In this document: positions 1-5,038 of the stretch, piece by piece
Position numbering within the stretch: the first letter of the stretch is position 1
Layout of the letters: each line of letters starts with the position of its first letter
NCBI GenBank assembly: GCA_017633865.1
Contig: JAGBOM010000180.1
Coordinates: 1-5,038 of the forward strand
Direction of reading: 5' to 3'
From: Opitutales bacterium
Lineage (GTDB): Bacteria; Verrucomicrobiota; Verrucomicrobiia; Opitutales; Intestinicryptomonadaceae
Length of the DNA stretch: 5,038 bases
Program-made: the position numbers and the translations under genes
The notes under the pieces: model-generated
The model's input: only the letters and a program-made list of their open reading frames with translations
Database searches by the model: none
What the model was told of the DNA's origin: nothing

Positions 1-38
1 AAAATAGAATTTACATTCATTTCGAGCCCTTTTTGCCG

Positions 39-195
39 AAGCGACACAGTATAAACACAAAAGCCTCCGCATAAAACGATTTTGGATGAAGAATCAAGGC
101 GCAAAAAAAAGACGGCGATGGAGTGTATTTTAACATACTCGACATTGCCGTCTTTTTTTAAGCGACACAGTTATGCGCCAAAATCAATCGCCTAA
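39..195. repeat. Palindromic intergenic element with two related 36-base tails
   Basis: Two 36-base segments, 39-74 and 160-195, share an identical first 12 bases (AAGCGACACAGT) and match at about 24 of 36 positions by eye. Read on the plus strand, each gives an 11-codon tail followed by a stop: KRHSINTKASA and KRHSYAPKSIA. Between them lies a hairpin (104-159). Shorter inverted pairs surround it: CGCATAA at 68-74 with TTATGCG at 171-177, GATTTTGG at 78-85 with CCAAAATC at 178-185, and GGCGCA at 98-103 with TGCGCC at 174-179. These facts are read directly from the sequence. That it is a dispersed family of intergenic repeats is inference; a genome-wide search for other copies would decide. 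Confidence 0.5.
104..159 (-). terminator. Hairpin terminator downstream of the tRNA pair (bidirectional form)
   Basis: An A-tract and GACGGC (104-116) pair with GCCGTC and a seven-T tract (147-159). The stem continues inward through GATG/CATT and GAGTGT/ATACTC, with a two-base bulge at 141-142 and a loop near 127-134. The U-tract is present in either direction, so it can terminate on both strands. It begins 40 bases past the 3' end of tRNA-Gly on the minus strand, the position expected for the end of that transcript. Confidence 0.65.
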
Positions 196-198
196 AAA

Positions 199-271
199 AG
201 CGGGCTATGAGGTTCGAACTCACAACCTCGACCTTGGCAAGGTCGCGCTCTGCCAATTGAGCTAAGCCCGC
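199..271 (-). tRNA. tRNA-Gly, anticodon GCC
   Basis: The minus strand folds into a full cloverleaf of 73 nt. The acceptor is GCGGGCT paired with AGCCCGC, and the D-arm is GCTC/GAGC around AATTGGCA. The anticodon stem CGACC/GGTCG carries the loop TTGCCAA (anticodon GCC). The T-arm is GTGAG/CTCAT around TTCGAAC. The discriminator base is U, as in E. coli tRNA-Gly. No CCA is encoded; the 3' end runs into TTTTTAGG, so a CCA-adding enzyme is required. It follows tRNA-Leu by 5 bases and is probably co-transcribed with it. Confidence 0.97.
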
Positions 272-276
272 AAAAG

Positions 277-358
<82 letters not shown>

Positions 359-585
359 GATGTTTTATAAAGTTTTTAAATCTACTGATTCGAGGTTTGA
401 ATGCAAGCTTTTTTTTAAATTTTTTATTTGCGCGCCTTGACTTTTATCAAGCTACTTTTCTCTCGGATAATATCAAAGAAGCTATTGCACAAAGTTCAAT
501 GCGGTTAATGTTAGAAAAGGTGTGATGGCAACATGCATTCTCAGGGCGGTTCTAAATCTTGGGAAGGGTTTGATAAATATGCCGC
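359..585. other. AT-rich intergenic stretch, no supported gene
   Basis: This stretch separates the tRNA pair from the terminator of the PEP-CTERM gene. It holds the candidate tRNA promoter and a small dyad in which AATGC (498-502) can pair with GCATT (535-539) and ATGTT (508-512) with AACAT (530-534). Short open frames exist on the plus strand (397-525 from TTG, 525-620 and 533-625 from ATG). None has a well-placed ribosome binding site, and two run through the terminator hairpin. I see no conserved RNA fold such as SRP RNA or 6S RNA. Confidence 0.5.
421..450 (-). promoter_or_regulatory. Candidate promoter for the tRNA-Leu/tRNA-Gly unit
   Basis: On the minus strand, TTGATA (complement of 445-450, 5 of 6 to the -35 consensus) is followed after 18 bases by TAAAAA (complement of 421-426, 4 of 6 to the -10 consensus). 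It lies about 60 bases upstream of the mature tRNA-Leu 5' end. The region is AT-rich, so chance matches are likely. A weaker alternative, TTGCAT with TAGATT, lies closer to the tRNA. Confidence 0.3.
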
Positions 586-615
586 AAAAAAAGCGCCCGC
601 TTCGGGCGCTTTTTT
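586..615 (-). terminator. Rho-independent terminator of the PEP-CTERM gene (bidirectional form)
   Basis: A perfect 7-bp GC stem, GCGCCCG (593-599) with CGGGCGC (603-609), closes a three-base loop. It is flanked by seven A (586-592) and six T (610-615). On the minus strand it begins 17 bases past the stop codon at 633-635 and is followed by a U-tract, so it fits the end of that transcript. The opposite T-tract lets it also stop any rightward transcript from the 359-585 region. Confidence 0.85.
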
Positions 616-632
616 GTTAAGATAAAAGTTTT

Positions 633-2105
633 TTACTTTCTGCGGCGGATGGCGAATAGCAGGGCGAGGGCGCCGAATACTGCCGCTAAGGCCGCGGGTT
701 CGGGAACGGCTGCAAAGTTATAGTTTATGCCGAATGTCTTGCCGCCGTTTGTGACGAAGAAATCGTACGAGTCGGCGCCGCTTGCCTTTATTACCTTTAC
801 AAGGTTGCCGGTCGGGTCGCTTGTGCTTGCAAGGTAATTATTCATAATCGTGGCTTCGCGGCCGCTCCAATTATTGATGGAAGTGATAATGTTAAACGTG
901 TAAAGGCCGTCGCCCGCAGCGGGGTTGAAGTCCGTAAAGTCGAGCTCGATTGCGTAGCCTGTTTGCGCCGTCGGGTTGTTATATTCAACCCAGCCCGAGA
1001 CGAATGTCGAGATGCCTTCGCTGTCGGCTACGAATTTGAGCGTGCCGCCTGTAATGCCCTTTTCGGCTTCGGAGGTAAGGCCGAGGCATTTTGTCATGTA
1101 CGTCTGGCCGCTTGCGACTGTTATGTTGGAGCCGTGGAGCTCTATTGTGGAGCCCGCGCCGTACATTATAAGGCCGCTGTTGTTTTGGACGAGCTTTCCG
1201 CTGTCTTTCAAAATAAGGTGGCCGGGGGTGATATTTACGGCTTCGTCGCTGCCGATGCGCATATTTTGATTTAGCGTAAGGGTTGCGCTGTCTTTAATCG
1301 TCAAATTTGCGCCGTTAAAAACGAAGGAGTAGGTGTTGAGCCTCGTTGCGGAGCTGCCGCCCAAATTCATGTTTGCAATGGAGTCGGTTTTGCTGTCGCC
1401 GATATACGCCTTTTGGCTTACGTTGAAGTTTGCGTTGCCGTAAACGTTGAGCGTTGCGTTTCTAAAAAAATACAGGGTTGTGGCGTTTACCGTGGAGTTT
1501 TCGTAAACGTTTAAAGTGGAAGTCGCCGAAGACTCTGTGGTATAGGTGCGGGAAGAGCCGATTTTTACGCCGTTGCTGCCGTTTTTTGAGGTTATTGTGG
1601 AGTCGCCGTAGAAGTTTGCCACAACGTTTCGGTTGAGCGCGGTCTCGCCGATAAGTATGCCCCAGGTGCTGTCTTCAACAGTGGCGCTGCCGTAAACGTT
1701 GATTACCGCCTCGGGATCGTGGACGTACGAGGGGGTTGTGCCGCCGTCGATGCCGTCGCCCGAATTAAAGGCGGAGGCGGTTGTAACTTTTGCCGAGCCG
1801 TAAATATTTAATTCGCCGGCGTACACTTGGGTAGCGCTTGCGGCGAACGTGCCCGCGGAAATATTCAGCGTGCCCGAATAAAGGTCGAGCTTGCTAATGG
1901 AGGCGTCGGCGGCAGAGTTTGTGATGGAGCCCGATTTGTCGAGCTTTGCGGTGTCGCCGCTTGCGGGGACGGAGCCGCTTACCCAGGTTGAGCCGTCGCC
2001 CCAGTTGCCTTCGGGCACGAGTTCCTTTGTTTGGCGCCAGGCGTCCGCAGAGTACGCGCTTGCGGCGGCGAGCGCAAAAATCGATATAAGTGCAGTCTTA
2101 TTCAT
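633..2105 (-). CDS. PEP-CTERM sorting domain protein with repetitive beta-rich body
   Basis: 490 residues, predicted to be exported and processed at the envelope. Residues 1-20 form a signal peptide (MNKTAL, hydrophobic core, cleavage probably near AYS-ADA). Residues 30-90 are Gly/Ser/Thr-rich (NWGDGSTW, SVPASGD, LYSGTLNISAGTF), resembling beta-helix passenger repeats. Five copies of an 'lNvYGsatv' motif occur at residues 99, 135, 163, 198 and 219. The C-terminus has VPEP at 467-470, a hydrophobic segment of about 16 residues, and IRRRK at the end. This is the tripartite PEP-CTERM signal, which in known systems is cut by an exosortase; none is in the window. No catalytic motif is visible, so a structural, adhesive or exopolysaccharide-associated role is inference. 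The gene has its own promoter (2136-2163) and terminator (586-615). The ATG follows TACCCCT, with no Shine-Dalgarno sequence; no better in-frame start lies upstream, and the signal peptide begins correctly here. Confidence 0.93.
   Translation of the reverse strand: MNKTALISIFALAAASAYSADAWRQTKELVPEGNWGDGSTWVSGSVPASGDTAKLDKSGSITNSAADASISKLDLYSGTLNISAGTFAASATQVYAGELNIYGSAKVTTASAFNSGDGIDGGTTPSYVHDPEAVINVYGSATVEDSTWGILIGETALNRNVVANFYGDSTITSKNGSNGVKIGSSRTYTTESSATSTLNVYENSTVNATTLYFFRNATLNVYGNANFNVSQKAYIGDSKTDSIANMNLGGSSATRLNTYSFVFNGANLTIKDSATLTLNQNMRIGSDEAVNITPGHLILKDSGKLVQNNSGLIMYGAGSTIELHGSNITVASGQTYMTKCLGLTSEAEKGITGGTLKFVADSEGISTFVSGWVEYNNPTAQTGYAIELDFTDFNPAAGDGLYTFNIITSINNWSGREATIMNNYLASTSDPTGNLVKVIKASGADSYDFFVTNGGKTFGINYNFAAVPEPAALAAVFGALALLFAIRRRK
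636..707 (-). other. PEP-CTERM sorting signal (coding segment)
   Basis: Codons 467-490 of the 633-2105 gene. VPEP is followed by an Ala/Leu-rich membrane span and the basic end IRRRK. In established systems an exosortase recognises this signal and cleaves near the PEP motif. All three parts are intact and end exactly at the stop codon. Confidence 0.93.
1425..1811 (-). repeat. Internal 'lNvYGsatv' repeats in the PEP-CTERM protein
   Basis: Five degenerate copies in frame: LNIYGSAKV (residue 99), INVYGSATV (135), ANFYGDSTI (163), LNVYENSTV (198) and LNVYGNANF (219). Spacing is irregular, 36, 28, 35 and 21 residues. Two copies keep an identical 14-base DNA core, GCCGTAAACGTTGA on the plus strand at 1437-1450 and 1689-1702. 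The pattern suggests successive coils of a beta-solenoid that arose by internal duplication. Confidence 0.7.
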
Positions 2106-2109
2106 AGGG

Positions 2110-2120
2110 GTAAATTTTAC
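2110..2120. repeat. Small inverted repeat in the PEP-CTERM leader
   Basis: GTAAA and TTTAC flank a single T, forming an 11-base dyad between the predicted transcription start and the ATG at 2105. It could be an operator half-site pair or chance in AT-rich DNA. Its place in a very short leader is the only reason to note it. Confidence 0.25.
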
Positions 2121-2135
2121 ATGTTTTCGCGATAA

Positions 2136-2163
2136 ATTATGTTTCGATTTTTAAATTTGTCAA
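2136..2163 (-). promoter_or_regulatory. Sigma-70 type promoter of the PEP-CTERM gene
   Basis: On the minus strand, TTGACA (complement of 2158-2163, a perfect -35 box) is followed after 16 bases by CATAAT (complement of 2136-2141, 5 of 6 to the -10 consensus). The predicted start near 2129 leaves a leader of only about 20-25 bases before the ATG. It sits downstream of the GH2 terminator, so the PEP-CTERM gene can be expressed on its own. Confidence 0.7.
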
Positions 2164-2230
2164 CCTATAAAAATATAAAATTTTGTTTGAAAGTTCTTTT
2201 TTTTTGAAAAAATGTTGATTTATAGCGCAG

Positions 2231-2258
2231 AAAAAGCGGCGCATGGTTTGCGCCGCTT
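2231..2258 (-). terminator. Rho-independent terminator of the GH2 gene
   Basis: A perfect 10-bp stem, AAGCGGCGCA (2234-2243) with TGCGCCGCTT (2249-2258), closes a five-base loop. On the minus strand the stem runs directly into five U (complement of 2231-2235). It begins 38 bases after the GH2 stop codon at 2297-2299 and separates that gene from the PEP-CTERM promoter. Confidence 0.85.
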
Positions 2259-2296
2259 GGGTGTTTTTTGTCTTTAAAAGCGAATTTTTTTGGGAG

Positions 2297-5038
2297 CTAT
2301 TCTATAAGCTCGAATGTGGAGTCGTATTTTTCGCCGCCGGTCTTAACGGGGCATACCGCAAGCCTCCAGCCTATGTGCTTGAAGAACTCGCCCGGCTTTG
2401 CCATCGACTCGAACGAGGAGTGCAGGCCTTCGTAATTGCCCTTGCGCTGGTAGAAAGTCGCGTTCTTTTTGAATTCGGGGGTGTTTTCGTACTCCTTCAA
2501 ATAGACTCTTCCGTCCTCGTGGATTGATAGGTATTTGTTCGGCTGGCTCATCGACCTAAACGAAACTCCGTTGGGGTCGGCAAGGCCTTTTTCGAGCTCC
2601 CAGTGGCAGTCGCCCATTTCTTTGGGGTTGCAGTCCAAGATGCAGGGCCACATTTTGTTTTCGTTGCGCAGGACGAAGAATTTTACGGTTGTGTTGATTG
2701 CGCGTATGCGCTTTGCGGGGTTGGAGAAAGCGAAGTTTGAGAACTTGGCGTCGGTATCCTGCGCGAACACACCGAACTTGCCGTAGGCGATGAAGGCGTC
2801 TTTGGCGAATATGCGCTCGCCGTTTGCGTCGAGGTAAAGCACGCTGCCGAAGGCTTGCGCCTTGAGGCTGATTTTGCCTTTGAGGGCGGTTTTCTTTTCC
2901 GCAAGGATTTTTTCGTCCTTGCCCTTCAGGCTTTTGATGAAGATTGTGCCGTCGCCCTTTATCCCCAAGAGGTACGCGCCGTCTTTTGAATGGCGCATGA
3001 CGATGCCCGCGCTCGCGTCCGCCTTTTGGGGCATGGCGACTTCGCAGGTGGCGATTGCGGCGGTGATGTCGGCCTCTTTGTTCGCCTTGTTTTTGAGGAA
3101 GGCGAATTTGGGTTCCTTGCCGCCGTTGAGGCTTGCCGCGCCCTTTTTGCCGCCGAGCGACAGTTCGGAATTGGCGTTCGTGATTTCGGGCATATTTTTG
3201 GAGGCCGCGGTGATTTTGTCGTGGGCGGCCTTAAGCTTTTTGGCGTCCATTTTGAGGACTTTGCGGTCGTAGGTGTAAAGGCCGTTTGTTTCGCCTTCGA
3301 CGTCCGAAATCTGCGTGTACATCGACGCGCTGAGGCCGGGGAAGAACATTAGCGAATAAAGCTCGCCCTGCATTTGAAGGTACCTGTTGGTGAGCTCTTC
3401 GTTGTTGCTGTTCATGGCGCCGTAAGCCCAGCCGCCGCGGTCGAACCAGTTGTGGCCTTTTACGTTTAGGACTACGCCTCCGAACTCGCCGAGAGCCGCG
3501 AAGGTGTAGGGCTCAAGCAGCCCCGCGGACGGGCCCTGGTAGATGTGCAGGTCGTAAACATCGCCGCTAACGTGCTCGTTGGGAAGGCCGGTGGAGTCGT
3601 TCACGTAGCGGGAGGGGTCGTACGCGCTCAGCCAGTCGGAAACTCTTTTAATGTCCTCCCTTTTCGGATAAATAGACCAGCCCTCGTTGAAGAGAACCCA
3701 GGCCGCTATGCTCGGGTGGCTTATGTGCTCGTCTACAATTTCCTTAGCGTAGGCTTCAAAAATCTTCTGCTCTTCGGCGTTCGGGCGGAAGCTTATGTGC
3801 TTTACGTTCTTGCCGATTTGTATGTGCGTGTGGGAGTTCGGGAAGTCCTGCCAGACCAAAATGCCGATTTTGTCGCACCAGTAGAACCAGCGGGCGGGCT
3901 CTACTTTGATGTGCTTGCGAATCATGTTAAAGCCGAGATCCTTGTGGTTTTGTATGTCGCTTTTGAGGGCTTCGTCGGTGGGGGCGGTGAGGTTGCCGTC
4001 GGGCCAGTAGCCCTGGTCGAGAGTGCCGATGTGGAACACGAATTCGCCGTTGATTGTCGGGCGCGTGATGCCGTTTATCACTTTTTTGCCGAGGTCTCTC
4101 ATGCCGAAGTATGACGAAACTTCGTCGATTGCCTTGCCGTCCTTAAACATTGTGATTTTGAGGTCGTACAAGAACGGGGAGTCGGGCGACCAAAGTTTGG
4201 CGTTGGGAATTTCGAGGCGGATTTCCCTGTTGGCTGTGCCGAAAGCCTCGCCGACTTTCTTCTTGCCGTCAAAGGCTTCGAGCTTAACTTTTTGCAAAAT
4301 TTCCTCCGCCTTTACGGTTACGGCAAGGTAGCCCTCCTTGGCGTTCGGAATCATTTTTAGCTGGTCTGCCGCGCCCTTCTTTACGGGCTCGAGCCATACC
4401 GTCTGCCAAATGCCGCTGCAGGGAGTGTACCAGTAGCCTTCGGGCTCTATGCGCTGCTTGCCGACGGGCTGTATGCCGTTGTCGGTCGGGTCGTAAACTG
4501 AAACGATGACTTCATTTTTGCCGTCCTTAAGCAGCTTTGTGATGTCGAAGCTGAAGGCGTCGTAGCCGCCCTGATGGGAGCCCGCGAGCTTGCCGTTTAT
4601 GTAGACGTCGCACATAAAATCGACCGCGCCAAAGTTGACGCGCACGTTCTCGCCCTTCCAGTTCTGCGGAATTTCAAATTCGCGGCGGTACTTGATGTAC
4701 TCGTAGTGCTTCATCACCCCCGAAAGCGCGGACTCGACCGGGTACGGCACGAGAATCTCGCCGGACAGCTTCTTGCCGGGCTTGACGTCCTTAAATATGG
4801 ACTCGTCAACGCCCTTCCATTCGGCGGAGGGAATGCGCTTGTTGATGCCCTCGACGCCCTCAAACTCCCAAATCCCGTTGAGGTTGAGCCATTGTTGGCG
4901 CGCGAGCTGCGGGCGCGGATATTCCGGCAGCGGATTCTTGGGGTCGACCTGCTCAGAGTATTTCGTCATGAGCGGGGCTTTTTTCATTTCCCAAGCGTTT
5001 AGCGGCAGCGACGCCTGGAGAGCCGCCGCCAATATCGT
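2297..5038 (-). CDS. Secreted family 2 glycoside hydrolase with C-terminal AbfB (CBM42-like) module; 5' end outside window
   Basis: The frame stays open to the window edge. Only a TTG (5030-5032) begins it here, so the true start lies beyond 5038. Residues below count from that TTG. Residues 1-14 look like the end of a signal peptide (LPLNA-WE). Residues 40-215 are the GH2 sugar-binding jelly roll (GYWYTPCSGIWQTVWLEP), about 220-312 the Ig-like domain, and about 318-607 the TIM barrel. The barrel shows NMIRKHI, ILVWQDFPNS, WVLFNEGW (acid/base E450, with N449) and LGEFGG (probable nucleophile E516), so both catalytic residues are present. Residues 632-772 resemble a concanavalin/LamG-type module. 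Residues 777-911 match the AbfB trefoil (WELEKGLAD, VSFRSMSQPNKYLSIH, NATFYQRKG, SSFESMAKPGEFFKH). Known GH2 activities include beta-galactosidase, beta-glucuronidase and beta-mannosidase; which applies is not readable here. AbfB modules bind arabinofuranose side chains, so arabinoxylan, arabinan or arabinogalactan substrates are likely (inference). The stop is TAG, followed by its own terminator. Confidence 0.93.
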   Translation of the reverse strand, partial: TILAAALQASLPLNAWEMKKAPLMTKYSEQVDPKNPLPEYPRPQLARQQWLNLNGIWEFEGVEGINKRIPSAEWKGVDESIFKDVKPGKKLSGEILVPYPVESALSGVMKHYEYIKYRREFEIPQNWKGENVRVNFGAVDFMCDVYINGKLAGSHQGGYDAFSFDITKLLKDGKNEVIVSVYDPTDNGIQPVGKQRIEPEGYWYTPCSGIWQTVWLEPVKKGAADQLKMIPNAKEGYLAVTVKAEEILQKVKLEAFDGKKKVGEAFGTANREIRLEIPNAKLWSPDSPFLYDLKITMFKDGKAIDEVSSYFGMRDLGKKVINGITRPTINGEFVFHIGTLDQGYWPDGNLTAPTDEALKSDIQNHKDLGFNMIRKHIKVEPARWFYWCDKIGILVWQDFPNSHTHIQIGKNVKHISFRPNAEEQKIFEAYAKEIVDEHISHPSIAAWVLFNEGWSIYPKREDIKRVSDWLSAYDPSRYVNDSTGLPNEHVSGDVYDLHIYQGPSAGLLEPYTFAALGEFGGVVLNVKGHNWFDRGGWAYGAMNSNNEELTNRYLQMQGELYSLMFFPGLSASMYTQISDVEGETNGLYTYDRKVLKMDAKKLKAAHDKITAASKNMPEITNANSELSLGGKKGAASLNGGKEPKFAFLKNKANKEADITAAIATCEVAMPQKADASAGIVMRHSKDGAYLLGIKGDGTIFIKSLKGKDEKILAEKKTALKGKISLKAQAFGSVLYLDANGERIFAKDAFIAYGKFGVFAQDTDAKFSNFAFSNPAKRIRAINTTVKFFVLRNENKMWPCILDCNPKEMGDCHWELEKGLADPNGVSFRSMSQPNKYLSIHEDGRVYLKEYENTPEFKKNATFYQRKGNYEGLHSSFESMAKPGEFFKHIGWRLAVCPVKTGGEKYDSTFELIE

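Noticed and set aside
39..195. CRISPR array
   Set aside because: There are only two related segments, they differ in a third of their bases, and the spacing is 121 bases with a hairpin between. This does not fit repeat-spacer architecture.
397..525. Plus-strand open frame from TTG, ending in a protein-like stretch (IKEAIAQSSMRLMLEKV)
   Set aside because: The only purine-rich sequence (GAGG, 392-395) is one base from the TTG, too close to serve. The N-terminal half is a run of Phe/Leu from T-tracts, and the frame covers the candidate tRNA promoter.
525..625. Two overlapping plus-strand small frames (525-620 and 533-625, 31 and 30 codons)
   Set aside because: Both read through the GC hairpin and T-tract of the terminator, which supplies their C-termini (KKRPLRALFC or KKAPASGAFLLR). 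AAGG at 517-520 is poorly spaced for either start.
963..1274. Overlapping plus-strand frames of about 100 codons inside the PEP-CTERM gene
   Set aside because: They are antisense shadows of a repetitive, low-complexity gene in two different frames. Neither has domain-like content.
2243..2527. Plus-strand frame starting inside the GH2 terminator
   Set aside because: Its start lies in the hairpin and loop, and the rest is opposite the AbfB module, which is clearly coding on the minus strand.
3545..4114. A 189-codon open frame on the plus strand inside the GH2 gene
   Set aside because: It lies opposite the conserved GH2 catalytic core. Its composition (rich in Val, Ala, Gly) is what the complementary strand of a GC-rich coding frame gives, and no ribosome binding site or domain is seen.

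Overview
The window is a bacterial chromosomal segment read entirely from the minus strand. It holds two tRNA genes and two protein genes: a PEP-CTERM surface protein and a secreted family 2 glycoside hydrolase. A signal peptide plus a C-terminal VPEP / hydrophobic / RRRK sorting signal, next to a large secreted carbohydrase, is a combination common in the Verrucomicrobiota-Lentisphaerota group (for example gut or environmental polysaccharide degraders). That phylum assignment is inference, because no rRNA or marker gene is present.

Layout from left to right. Positions 1-198 hold no conventional gene. They contain a palindromic element with a strong hairpin (104-159) and two related 36-base 'tails' (39-74 and 160-195). 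Positions 199-271 are tRNA-Gly(GCC) and 277-358 are tRNA-Leu(GAG). Both are transcribed leftward and separated by 5 bases, and the hairpin at 104-159 is placed to terminate them. Positions 359-632 are AT-rich intergenic DNA with a candidate tRNA promoter and a bidirectional hairpin terminator at 586-615. Positions 633-2105 encode a 490-residue PEP-CTERM protein with a repetitive beta-rich body. Positions 2106-2296 are an AT-rich spacer with a near-consensus promoter for the PEP-CTERM gene and the terminator of the upstream gene. Positions 2297-5038 are a GH2 enzyme whose 5' end lies beyond the window. It carries a concanavalin-like module and an AbfB (CBM42-type) beta-trefoil at its C-terminus.

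How the genes relate. The GH2 enzyme looks exported and built to act on an arabinose-containing plant-type polysaccharide. The PEP-CTERM protein looks exported and then processed at the envelope by an exosortase, which is not in this window. They share a strand, but a terminator and a new promoter lie between them, so they look like neighbouring single-gene units and not one operon. I saw no defence system, CRISPR array, insertion sequence, phage gene or other clearly new system. The least explained stretch is the palindromic element beside the tRNAs.
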